Shown in pieces: positions 15,745-23,611 of a DNA stretch of 43,796 bases. Position 1 is the first letter of the stretch, and each line of letters starts with the position of its first letter. Source of the DNA: an uncultured Clostridia bacterium (GTDB taxonomy: Bacteria; Bacillota; Clostridia; TANB77; CAG-508); assembly GCA_944391745.1 (NCBI GenBank), contig CALXUS010000017.1:1-43796 (forward strand), read 5' to 3'. The position numbers and the translations under genes are program-made. The notes beneath the pieces are model-generated. The model was given only the letters and a program-made list of their open reading frames with translations, made no database searches and had not been told where the DNA came from.

Positions 15745-17106
15745 TTATGCTAATCTTTTTTCAATAAATTTAGCTAATTCATCTGCTTTTTGTGTAATAT
15801 ATTTTTGATTTTCTCCTTCTATCATAACTCTAACTAGTGGTTCTGTACCTGAAGCTCTTATAAGAACTCTACCATTTCCTGAAAATTCTTTTTCTAATTC
15901 TTTTATTTTTTTGTTTATTTCTGGATCTTTATCAAAATCATATTTCTTTTCTGATGCTACTTTTGCATTAATAAGTACTTGTGGGTATATATTAATTATT
16001 TTTGCTAATTCAGAAATACTCTTTTTCTCTTTTAAAGCAACTTTTAAAAGCATCAATGATGTAAGTATTCCATCTCCAGTTGGATTATAATCTAAGAATA
16101 TAATATGTCCTGATTGTTCTCCACCTAAGTTATAGCCGTTTTTTAGCATATTTTCTAATACATATCTATCGCCAACTTGTGTTTGTACTAGGTTTAGCTT
16201 GTTCTTTTCGCAATATTTTTTCATTCCTAAATTACTCATTACAGTAGCAACAATAGTATCTTTAGCAAGTTTTCCTTCTTTTTTCATTGAATTAGATACT
16301 ATAGCCATTATTATATCACCATCAATTTCATTTCCATTTTCATCAACTGCTAAGCATCTATCTCCATCACCATCATAAGCTATTCCTAAATTACATTTAT
16401 TAGCTACAACAAACTTTTTTAGCATATCTAAATGTGTTGAACCGCAATTATCATTTATATTTGTTCCATTTGGTGTATTATTTATTATATAATGTTTTAT
16501 ACCTAATGCGGTATAAACTTTATCTGCTATAACTGATGTTGCACCATTAGCTGTATCAATGGCTACTGTGAAATTTTCTTTATCTAATAAATCAAATTCA
16601 TCTTCAAAAGTTTTTCTAAAAAAGTATAAATATTCGTCTAATAAATCTTCTCTGTTTTCTGAAACACCTATTTTATTGCTTTCGGCAATTAATTCATTGA
16701 TTTTATTTGAATCAAGTATTTCTTCAATTTCTTCTTCAAGACTATCTGGAATTTTCATTCCTTTATTACTGAAATATTTTACTCCATTGAATTCAAATGT
16801 GTTGTGAGAAGCGGAAATTACAACACTTGCATCTGCTTTTAATTTTTTTGTTAAATATGCTACTCCTGGAGTTGGTATAACTCCAATAAGTTTTACATTT
16901 GCTCCATAACTTAAGAACCCAGCTGTCATTGCACTTTCAATAAGTGTTCCTGAAATTCTTGTATCCCTACCAATTAGTATTGTAGGAGTATGATTTGTAT
17001 GCTTAGCTAAAACATAAGCTCCTGCTTTTGCAACTTTATAAACTAACTCTGGCGTAAGTTCGGTATTTGCAATTCTTCTAATTCCATCTGTTCCAAAATA
17101 TTTCAT
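15745..17106 (-). CDS. glmM: Phosphoglucosamine mutase
   Basis: A 453-aa enzyme converting glucosamine 6-phosphate to glucosamine 1-phosphate for UDP-GlcNAc, peptidoglycan and surface glycans. The protein starts MKYFGTDGIR as is normal. The phosphoserine loop is SASHN with catalytic Ser100, the Mg2+ loop is DGDGDR near residue 240, the sugar loop GGEQSGH near 320, and the phosphate-binding C-terminus has RASGTEPLVRVM. The frame is open eleven codons upstream via GTG, but the conserved N-terminus argues for ATG at 17106. The upstream region is odd: the ribosome site (17139-17145) is about 32 bases from this ATG, with a perfect 19-bp palindrome between them. Confidence 0.95.
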   Translation of the reverse strand: MKYFGTDGIRRIANTELTPELVYKVAKAGAYVLAKHTNHTPTILIGRDTRISGTLIESAMTAGFLSYGANVKLIGVIPTPGVAYLTKKLKADASVVISASHNTFEFNGVKYFSNKGMKIPDSLEEEIEEILDSNKINELIAESNKIGVSENREDLLDEYLYFFRKTFEDEFDLLDKENFTVAIDTANGATSVIADKVYTALGIKHYIINNTPNGTNINDNCGSTHLDMLKKFVVANKCNLGIAYDGDGDRCLAVDENGNEIDGDIIMAIVSNSMKKEGKLAKDTIVATVMSNLGMKKYCEKNKLNLVQTQVGDRYVLENMLKNGYNLGGEQSGHIIFLDYNPTGDGILTSLMLLKVALKEKKSISELAKIINIYPQVLINAKVASEKKYDFDKDPEINKKIKELEKEFSGNGRVLIRASGTEPLVRVMIEGENQKYITQKADELAKFIEKRLA

Positions 17107-17117
17107 AAATTTTTTTG

Positions 17118-17145
17118 TATGATAAAATTTATCATACACTCCTTT
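17118..17145 (-). promoter_or_regulatory. Palindrome between ribosome site and glmM start
   Basis: AAAGGAG (minus strand, 17145-17139) is followed by a perfect 19-bp palindrome (17136-17118), which as RNA can fold into a 6-bp stem with a 7-base loop, and only then by the glmM ATG at 17106. Looping out the palindrome would cut the distance from about 32 to 13 bases. Alternatively the ATG at 17135 opens a ten-codon frame whose TGA overlaps the glmM ATG, a coupling arrangement. Confidence 0.5.
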
Positions 17146-17214
17146 CTTTATAATTTTAAGGTCTTTGATAGTTCTGCTTTGAAGGTTTTTAAAGGATTTA
17201 CCTACAAACCTAAT

Positions 17215-17997
17215 TTAAAATAGTTTTACATAGTATGGCTTTATATCAGGTAATAAATCTTTAATTAATATAACAGATCCATCTGTTAATGTAAATTTTA
17301 TATTAGGAAATGTCTTAATCATTTTTTTATCTGAAAAAAATGTATCTACAAATTCTTTTAATTTCGGATTATTATTATATAAATTTATATATGTATCATA
17401 ATAATCTTCTGCACCTTGAACTTCTAGGTTAAATCTATATATAATTCTTGTTGAAAACATTTTTAAAGCAAAACTTGTTATTAAAAAGTCTATTGCTATA
17501 AATATAATTAATATAACTGTTAAAATATGCAACAATTTTACAGGTATTTTACTTATTATTTTATCTACTGTTGGGTTTATTACTTTATTTAGGCATATAG
17601 TTAATATACCCCAAAATATTGAATAGAACATGCAAACTCTTCCATTAATATTTAATGGATAATTTGAATAATCCCACCATTTTATGTTAAATATTATTTC
17701 TCCTACCCAGCTAATTATATATTCAACCAAAGATCCTATTATAAATCCCGCAATAAATAAAGTCCAATTATTTTTCTTGGCTGACTTAGGTATACAAATT
17801 AGGAATATAGCTCCTAAACCATAGATGCAACAAAATGGTCCATATAGAACACTTTGTCTACTTTCTATTACTCCTTTTGTTAATAGTCCATATATTGTTT
17901 CAAGTATATAACCTAATATACTATATACTATAAAATATTGGCTTATTTCCCATAGTGAATATCCAAATATCTTCTTTTTGCTTGTTTTTTTATCCAT
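17215..17997 (-). CDS. CmpB-type membrane protein, paralogue 2
   Basis: A 260-aa polytopic membrane protein with the same PF06541-type signature as the 2992-3642 gene: GYILETIYG, ESRQSVLYGPF..IYGLG, then WWDYSNYPLNINGR and a WG helix. It has a longer C-terminal tail (about 190-260) with charged residues outside the membrane region. It overlaps the end of the flippase gene by 8 bases, so it is translationally coupled to it, which suggests a role in cell-envelope glycan assembly or lipid handling. This is inference from context because the family's biochemistry is not established. Confidence 0.8.
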   Translation of the reverse strand: MDKKTSKKKIFGYSLWEISQYFIVYSILGYILETIYGLLTKGVIESRQSVLYGPFCCIYGLGAIFLICIPKSAKKNNWTLFIAGFIIGSLVEYIISWVGEIIFNIKWWDYSNYPLNINGRVCMFYSIFWGILTICLNKVINPTVDKIISKIPVKLLHILTVILIIFIAIDFLITSFALKMFSTRIIYRFNLEVQGAEDYYDTYINLYNNNPKLKEFVDTFFSDKKMIKTFPNIKFTLTDGSVILIKDLLPDIKPYYVKLF

Positions 17998-19456
17998 TTG
18001 TACTATCCTTTTCTTTCATGTTAAAATTTCCTATTTTATTTTTTATGGCTGTAGTTATTCCTTTTATAAATTTCCAATTATTTAATACACTATAAGCTAT
18101 TGCAATTAATAAAGATATAATATTAATTATCCAAACTAATATAATATTTTTCCTTATTGCTGGTATATATTTTGCGTAATAAGCTAAACATATTATAATT
18201 AAAAATAACATTGGTCCTTGCCATTTTAATTCTCTTAGTTTTATATATTTTCTTAATTTTCTTTTTCTATAAAAATATACTATTAAATTTGCAATTAAAG
18301 TTGAAAAACATGCTGCATAAATTTTAAATGTATTAACAAAAATTAAATCTACGACTAAATTTATTATTGCTGCAACAATTGTTGTTGTTCCCATTATCTT
18401 TGTATCTTTGTATGCTGCAAAAATTCCTCCATAAAAACTCGATAGATTTGAATAATAAGTTGCAACCATTATTATAGGTATATAAATATAAGCTTCCCCA
18501 TAAGATTCATCTATAAAAATTGGAAATGCAAAAGGCATTGCAGCTATTAAGCATATTGTAACGGCATAAAGAAATCTTTTTGCATCATGATATATGCTGT
18601 TATAATATTGATTTTTATTATCTTCTTTTACAATTTTAGCTGCTGATTCTTTCCAAGCTGTATAAAAGTATCCATATAAAACATTAATTATATTAGGGAA
18701 CTTATTCGCCATAGCATATATTCCATTTGCTGCTGAGCTTACCATCTGTGTAAGTATTATTCTGTCTGACATATTGATAATACTCCAAGAGATACTATTT
18801 GGCACTAATGGAATTGAATATTTTATCATGTCTTTCATTAAGTGCTTATCCATTTTACCAATGTATTTTGGTAATTTTAATATTCCTAAAATTATTACAG
18901 CAGTTAATGTATTGGCTATTGTATTAGCCCATAATAATCCTTCTGCACCTGCTTCTAGAACTAAAATAAATATTATATTAAGTATAATTGTAGATATTCC
19001 TAATATAAAATTTGAAATTGAGTAGAGTTTAATCTTTCCTAAACCTCTTGATAATGCATTACTCAATCCTATTAGTATATTTGATATTACAAAAGTTATA
19101 ATTGCAGTAATATACATTGAAGTGTAGTTCGTTCCAAATCCCATTATTAGTGCTGCAAGTATTGTAAATATCACTGTTCCAGAAAAAGTATATATTATTG
19201 TTTGTGTTATTATTTTCTTTCTTTGTACTTTACTATCGGCATCAATCAAATATCTAAACATTGATTCTTCCATTAGTAAAGTTATTATTGGGCATAAGAA
19301 AATTGAAAGAGTACATACAAAATCATAATTACCATATTCGGCTGGATCTAATTGTGATGTATATAATGGCAAAAGTAAATATGAAATAATTTGTGTACTC
19401 AATTTTCCAATTGCAATAATTATTGTGTTTTTCATTAATTGTTTTTTCTGATTCAT
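17990..19456 (-). CDS. Polysaccharide/lipid-linked oligosaccharide flippase (Wzx/MATE-like)
   Basis: A 488-aa protein with about 12 to 14 membrane helices and the polysaccharide-biosynthesis (PST/MOP) fold: N-terminal KNTIIIAIGKLSTQIISYLLLPLYT, a SIPLVPNSISW segment at mid-protein and NI.YGYFYTAWKESAAK afterwards. Such proteins move lipid-linked sugar repeat units across the membrane. It follows the Alg14/Alg13-like transferase genes and overlaps the CmpB-type gene, so the cluster looks like a small surface-glycan operon, without a visible polymerase. The glycan structure is unknown. Confidence 0.88.
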   Translation of the reverse strand: MNQKKQLMKNTIIIAIGKLSTQIISYLLLPLYTSQLDPAEYGNYDFVCTLSIFLCPIITLLMEESMFRYLIDADSKVQRKKIITQTIIYTFSGTVIFTILAALIMGFGTNYTSMYITAIITFVISNILIGLSNALSRGLGKIKLYSISNFILGISTIILNIIFILVLEAGAEGLLWANTIANTLTAVIILGILKLPKYIGKMDKHLMKDMIKYSIPLVPNSISWSIINMSDRIILTQMVSSAANGIYAMANKFPNIINVLYGYFYTAWKESAAKIVKEDNKNQYYNSIYHDAKRFLYAVTICLIAAMPFAFPIFIDESYGEAYIYIPIIMVATYYSNLSSFYGGIFAAYKDTKIMGTTTIVAAIINLVVDLIFVNTFKIYAACFSTLIANLIVYFYRKRKLRKYIKLRELKWQGPMLFLIIICLAYYAKYIPAIRKNIILVWIINIISLLIAIAYSVLNNWKFIKGITTAIKNKIGNFNMKEKDSTNG

Positions 19457-19495
19457 TTTGCTCCTTTGTTATTAGTAAGTTATAATATTTTACTA

Positions 19496-19975
19496 TTATT
19501 TCTTTTTGGTTAGTTTAATTATTTCGTTATCTAATTTTTCAACAAAATTTTTGTTATTACTTATAAAATCTTTAGGTTTAAACGTCTTGGCTTCATCTAT
19601 TTTTTCATTTAATGTAGAAAAATCGTTTAATGGAATGATATAACCATCTTTTGAAAACGTTTCTAATATTTGTAATTGATGATCATTTACATGCTCACCA
19701 TATTTTTTTAATCTTGGAGCTACAATCATAGTTTTATGTATTGTAAGTCCATAAATTATTGTTCCAACTCCTGCATGTGTTATAACTATTCTTGCTTCTT
19801 TCATGTATTTATTAAACTCATCTTGAGACAAAAACTTATGTATTTCCATTTTATTAGATTTAAAATCCGTACTTCCAGTTTGTGCAATAATTTTTTCTTT
19901 TAAATTCAATTTTTCTACTGCTTCTAAAAGTCTTGGAAAATGCTTATCTTGAGTTCCAAGCGTTACAAATATCAA
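19496..19975 (-). CDS. Alg13-like glycosyltransferase catalytic subunit
   Basis: A 159-aa protein equal to the C-terminal (sugar-nucleotide-binding) half of a GT-B glycosyltransferase. MIFVTLGTQDKHFPRLL at the start and ITHAGVGTI..GL followed by VAPRLKKYGEHVNDHQ match the Alg13/PssE/Cps14G group. It needs the Alg14-like partner encoded just upstream (20001-20465) to form an active enzyme that adds the second sugar to a lipid-linked sugar. The gap to the partner is 25 bases. Donor and acceptor sugars cannot be read from the sequence. Confidence 0.9.
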   Translation of the reverse strand: MIFVTLGTQDKHFPRLLEAVEKLNLKEKIIAQTGSTDFKSNKMEIHKFLSQDEFNKYMKEARIVITHAGVGTIIYGLTIHKTMIVAPRLKKYGEHVNDHQLQILETFSKDGYIIPLNDFSTLNEKIDEAKTFKPKDFISNNKNFVEKLDNEIIKLTKKK

Positions 19976-20000
19976 TTTAATTTTCCTCCAATTAATATAA

Positions 20001-20465
20001 TTAATATATCCATCCCCAACATACCGCTTTAGGATATAGTTTTTTCATTTCTTCCCATTGAACGACAAAAGTATTAGCAATAGGGTATACTAATCTTCCA
20101 GCTAATGTTTTTGAATTTCTATTTGCAAATGTTTCTATCCATATTACTTTACTGCCAAATAATCTAGCAATATAACACATTGCTACTGCAGTGTGTGTAC
20201 CTGTTGTAACTACAACTTTAGGATGTAATTTTAAAAATAAATATAAGCTTTTGAAAAAGTTAAATAGTAATATAAAAAAATATCTAAATGGCGTTTTTCT
20301 TGTTCCATAAGCTAAGAAATAAACTTTATTGGGATATTTTTTTGCTAAATCCTTATCAGATTCAGTTTTTTCAGTTACAATTGAATAATCATACTTTTCA
20401 AAATCAAGTTTTAGGAGTTCACTCAAGTGTCCTCCCATACTTGATATAAACATTACTTTTATCAT
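20001..20465 (-). CDS. Alg14-like membrane subunit of glycosyltransferase
   Basis: A 154-aa protein with the N-terminal loop MFISSMGGHLSELLKL, a hydrophobic membrane-association patch (YFFILLFNFFKSLYLFLKL near 60-80), VVTTGTHTAVAM and a WIETFANR segment, typical of Alg14/PssD/Cps14F. It recruits the Alg13-like subunit to the membrane and contributes acceptor binding. It starts 8 bases after the argS stop, so it is transcribed from the argS promoter unless an internal promoter exists. Confidence 0.9.
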   Translation of the reverse strand: MIKVMFISSMGGHLSELLKLDFEKYDYSIVTEKTESDKDLAKKYPNKVYFLAYGTRKTPFRYFFILLFNFFKSLYLFLKLHPKVVVTTGTHTAVAMCYIARLFGSKVIWIETFANRNSKTLAGRLVYPIANTFVVQWEEMKKLYPKAVCWGWIY

Positions 20466-20473
20466 AATCTCTC

Positions 20474-22177
20474 CTACATCTTTTTTGGAACTTCAATTCC
20501 AAGTAAATGTAATCCATTTGTTAAAACGATTTTTGTCATATAAGTTATATATATTCTCACATCTTGTTCTTCTTTATCTTCAGATAAAATTTTATTTTCA
20601 TTGTAAAATGTTGAAAATGCTTGTGCAACATCAATCAAATATCTAGATATAATTGATGGTTCATTTTTATGCATTGCGTCTAATAATATATTTTCAAAAT
20701 TATCTATAAGTTTTAATAATTTTATGCTACTTCTATCAGTAATTTTACTTAAATTTAAACTGTTTGAACTTGGTATATAACCTGCCTTTTCAATTACACT
20801 GTTTGTTCTTACTGTCATATATTGAATATAAGGACCAGTTTCACCATTAAAATTCAAAGCTTCTTTTAAATCAAACACCTGATTTTTGGTTCTAGATTCA
20901 GCTAAATCTTCAAAAATAACTGCACCTACACCTACCTGTTTTGCAACTAAATCTTTATCTTCAATATCTCTATCTTGAATAATTTCTTTAGATTTAGAAA
21001 TAGCTTCATCTAATAAATCTTGAACTTTGAAAAAATTGCCTTTCCTAGAAGACATCTTTCCTTCTGGAAGTCTTATCATTCCATAGCTTACATGTTCTAG
21101 ACCATTAGTATATTTTTCATCTAATCCAAGATATTTTGCTACTGCAAAAACTTGTTTTAAATATAAACTTTGTTCTTCTCCTACTACATATAAACATTTA
21201 TCATAATCGTAAGTTTTTGCTCTATACATAATAGCAGCTAAATCACGTGTTGCATAAATTGATGCTCCATTTGCTTTTTGTATTATACATGGTGTACTTA
21301 TTCCTACATCTTCTAAGTCAACAATTTTTGCACCTTGTGATTCTGTTACTTTACCAGTTTTTTCGAGTATACTAACTATTTCTTGTCTTTGATTTGCATA
21401 AGACGCTTCGCCTTTATATGAGTCAAATTTTACTCCTAGTAAATCGTAAATTTTATTAAATTCAATTAGACTCAATTCCTTAAATTTGTTCCATAGTTCT
21501 ATACAGTATGGATCTCCATCTTCAAATTTTTTGAAAGTTTCTCGACATTCTTCTAAAACTTTTTCATCATCTTCACATAATGCATTAATTCTTTTATAAA
21601 TATCTGCTAATTTATCTATAGGATCGGTTGAAAAATCATATTCATTTCCCCATCTTTTATAACCTTCTATTAATTTTGCAAATTGTGTTCCATAATCACC
21701 TAAATGATTAATTCCTATTGTATTATATCCTAAAAATTTATATAGTTTATATAAGGAATTTCCAATTATAGTTGTTTTTAAATGTCCTATATGAAATGGT
21801 TTGGCAATATTTGGTGAAGAATATTCTACAATAACAGTTTTTCCTTCACCTATGTTAGACTTTCCATAATCTTCTTTTTGAGCATCAAATTTTTGTATTG
21901 TTTCTTTTGCTAAACATTCATTTGCAATGTAAAAGTTTAAAAAGCCATTTACAACATCTACTTTAGAAATAATATTTGAATCTATTTCAATATTATCTTT
22001 TATATTATTAGCAATATTCACTGGTGCTTGTTTTAGTTCTTTTGCAAGTCTAAAACAAGGAAAAGCAAAATCACCATTTGTTTCATCTTTTGGAATTTCT
22101 ACATAAGATTTAATTTCTTTTTTATCTATATTTGTTACTTTTGAAATAGCTTCTGCTATATATGATTTAAAATCCAT
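20474..22177 (-). CDS. argS: Arginyl-tRNA synthetase
   Basis: A 567-aa class I synthetase charging tRNA-Arg. The N-terminal Add1 domain (1-105) precedes the Rossmann catalytic domain with SSPNIAKPFHIGHL (HIGH motif about 122-135). EGKMSSRKGN near 370 is the KMSKS-like loop, and the C-terminal DALR anticodon-binding domain ends at LLGIEVPKKM. The frame is open 16 codons upstream, but GAGGG and the family N-terminus favour ATG at 22177. The promoter is at 22217-22245. No T-box leader is visible in the short upstream gap. It heads the surface-glycan genes. Confidence 0.97.
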   Translation of the reverse strand: MDFKSYIAEAISKVTNIDKKEIKSYVEIPKDETNGDFAFPCFRLAKELKQAPVNIANNIKDNIEIDSNIISKVDVVNGFLNFYIANECLAKETIQKFDAQKEDYGKSNIGEGKTVIVEYSSPNIAKPFHIGHLKTTIIGNSLYKLYKFLGYNTIGINHLGDYGTQFAKLIEGYKRWGNEYDFSTDPIDKLADIYKRINALCEDDEKVLEECRETFKKFEDGDPYCIELWNKFKELSLIEFNKIYDLLGVKFDSYKGEASYANQRQEIVSILEKTGKVTESQGAKIVDLEDVGISTPCIIQKANGASIYATRDLAAIMYRAKTYDYDKCLYVVGEEQSLYLKQVFAVAKYLGLDEKYTNGLEHVSYGMIRLPEGKMSSRKGNFFKVQDLLDEAISKSKEIIQDRDIEDKDLVAKQVGVGAVIFEDLAESRTKNQVFDLKEALNFNGETGPYIQYMTVRTNSVIEKAGYIPSSNSLNLSKITDRSSIKLLKLIDNFENILLDAMHKNEPSIISRYLIDVAQAFSTFYNENKILSEDKEEQDVRIYITYMTKIVLTNGLHLLGIEVPKKM

Positions 22178-22216
22178 GTTAACCCTCATTTCTATATATT
22201 TTTGATAACCTTTTAT

Positions 22217-22245
22217 ATTATACACAAATTCGTTATAAATGTAAA
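22217..22245 (-). promoter_or_regulatory. Promoter of the argS operon
   Basis: On the minus strand TTTACA (22245-22240), a 17-bp spacer ending in TGTG, and TATAAT (22222-22217), about 40 bases before the argS ATG. Confidence 0.65.
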
Positions 22246-22267
22246 TATTTATGTTATTTTATAGTTT

Positions 22268-22711
22268 TTACCTATATATTTTATTTTCAAAAACTTCTAA
22301 AGGATAAATTTTATTTTCTTCATAATTATTTATATCCTGGAGTATAGTCTCATACCCTCTAAGTTCTTTCTCAGTCATAGCTTTTACTTTCTCAATATCT
22401 ATCCATTGAACATCTAAAATTTCTTTTGTATCATAATGTATGTTTTCGTCTAATATTTCTGATACAAATTTTACTATAATGGCTGTTTCCCCTTCTTTTA
22501 AAACTTTTGTACTTATTGGCAAAACTCCTGTTAGTTTTACTTTACATCCAGTTTCTTCATAAGCTTCTCTTACTGCTGCATCTGTAATCAATTCATTTTC
22601 CTCTACGTGTCCTGCTGGGCAATTCCATTGACCATAGCATTTTTTCTTTGCTTCTTGCACCATTAATATTTTATTATCTCTTATTATTAAATTTCCTGCA
22701 ATTACAACCAT
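22268..22711 (-). CDS. Nudix hydrolase
   Basis: A 147-aa Nudix protein. The Nudix box begins with the Gly of GHVEENELITDAAVREAYEE and ends TG (about 35-57), with the metal-binding REAYEE intact. The N-terminal strand GNLIIRDNKILMVQEAKKKCYGQWNCPAG is of the MutT/ADP-ribose-pyrophosphatase-like type. Substrate (oxidised nucleotide, dinucleotide or nucleotide sugar) cannot be fixed. It is probably monocistronic, because a terminator lies just upstream (22789-22820). GGAGG precedes the start. Confidence 0.88.
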   Translation of the reverse strand: MVVIAGNLIIRDNKILMVQEAKKKCYGQWNCPAGHVEENELITDAAVREAYEETGCKVKLTGVLPISTKVLKEGETAIIVKFVSEILDENIHYDTKEILDVQWIDIEKVKAMTEKELRGYETILQDINNYEENKIYPLEVFENKIYR

Positions 22712-22788
22712 TATTAGTTACCTCCAATAATATGTGTTTTTATTTTACCATTTTATTATAGTTATTACAAGTTTTAATATAAAAATAG

Positions 22789-22820
22789 AAAACTCTAATA
22801 GTTTCATCTATTAGAGTTTT
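22789..22820 (-). terminator. Terminator of the acetyltransferase gene
   Basis: A perfect 13-bp stem (22789-22801 with 22808-22820) with a 6-base loop, followed on the minus strand by CTATTTTTATA. It isolates the acetyltransferase from the Nudix gene. Confidence 0.85.
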
Positions 22821-22843
22821 TATATAAAAGAATTTACCTCAAA

Positions 22844-23410
22844 TTAAATATTCTTATTCATTATGTAGCTTTCCTTAAATTCTTCAGCTAAAATATCCAT
22901 ACCTACTCTGTCATAATATTTTCCATTAATAAATACGCATTGTCTTCTTCTTCCATATTCTTTAAATCCACATTTTTTATAGCATTTCATTGCTCTTTCG
23001 TTAAATGACAACACATTTAATGAAATATTATTTAAATTCATATAGTTAAAGCCATAATCAAGTATTAATCTTATAGCTTCTGTTCCATATCCTTTACTTC
23101 GATAATCTTTATCTCCTATAAATATTCCTAATACGGCGGTTCTATTAGTGTAATTAATTTTTTCTAATGAGATTGATCCTATCAATTTATTTTCATCTAA
23201 TGTAACTATTGCAAAGTTTGCTCCATCTTTATAATGGCTATCTAAATATTCTTTTTCTGCTTTTAAACTTAGGAGTTGTGCACTTCTATTTGTATAGTCT
23301 GTTGTATTAAAATCATTTAACCATTCTGTAAACTTTTTTACTTCTTCATCAGAACCACTTTTAGGTGATAGATATATTCTTTGTCCTACTAACTTTTTAA
23401 AATACTCCAT
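22844..23410 (-). CDS. GNAT-family N-acetyltransferase (RimJ/RimL type)
   Basis: A 188-aa acetyl-CoA-dependent acyltransferase. The acetyl-CoA loop RSKGYG is at 104-109, preceded by the beta-strand TAVLGIFIGD, and the C-terminal half has NERAMKCYKKCGFKEYGRR. This is the RimJ/RimL/SpeG-like branch acting on N-termini, amines or small drugs. The substrate cannot be predicted. It has an exact consensus promoter (23561-23589) and a roughly 150-base structured leader ending in a terminator right before its AAAGGAGG ribosome site, so expression is probably conditional. A terminator downstream makes it a single-gene unit. Confidence 0.88.
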   Translation of the reverse strand: MEYFKKLVGQRIYLSPKSGSDEEVKKFTEWLNDFNTTDYTNRSAQLLSLKAEKEYLDSHYKDGANFAIVTLDENKLIGSISLEKINYTNRTAVLGIFIGDKDYRSKGYGTEAIRLILDYGFNYMNLNNISLNVLSFNERAMKCYKKCGFKEYGRRRQCVFINGKYYDRVGMDILAEEFKESYIMNKNI

Positions 23411-23439
23411 TTTTATTCCTCCTTTAATATAATAAAAGC

Positions 23440-23542
23440 CTTACTAAGAAATCTTTAAGACTCCTTAGTAAGACTTTGTTCTCATCTTACAGTGTAAGTA
23501 GCTTTTGCTACTCTTTACCGCTCAAGCTTAGCTCTAGGTAAA
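23440..23542 (-). promoter_or_regulatory. Structured attenuator-like leader of the acetyltransferase gene
   Basis: On the minus strand from 5' to 3': stem TTTACC/GGTAAA (23542-23537 with 23519-23514), hairpin AGTAGC-AAAA-GCTACT (23512-23497), hairpin CTTAC-ACT-GTAAG (23498-23486), and an intrinsic terminator with a 9-bp stem (23472-23464 with 23448-23440) and the tail GCTTTTATT. The GTAAGA at 23490-23485 can instead pair with TCTTAC at 23473-23468 inside the terminator, a mutually exclusive alternative. A seven-codon frame (MRTKSY, 23485-23465) overlaps the switch. I do not recognise it as a named riboswitch. It could also be a stand-alone small RNA. Confidence 0.65.
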
Positions 23543-23560
23543 CTCTTAAATATATTTTTT

Positions 23561-23589
23561 ATTATACCATTAAATAATAAGCATGTCAA
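23561..23589 (-). promoter_or_regulatory. Exact consensus sigma-A promoter of the leader RNA
   Basis: On the minus strand TTGACA (23589-23584), a 17-bp spacer and TATAAT (23566-23561), matching the consensus at all 12 positions. It lies about 22 bases after the pfkA stop codon. Confidence 0.85.
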
Positions 23590-23611
23590 CCATATTATGT
23601 TAATTTTAAGT

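Noticed and set aside
17990..22177. A complete capsule locus
   Set aside because: Only a transferase pair, a flippase and a CmpB-type protein are present. There is no polymerase, chain-length regulator or initiating sugar transferase, so it is called a small glycan gene group only.
22178..22267. T-box riboswitch upstream of argS
   Set aside because: The gap is under 100 bases and lacks the T-box sequence and the specifier stem. A normal promoter explains it.
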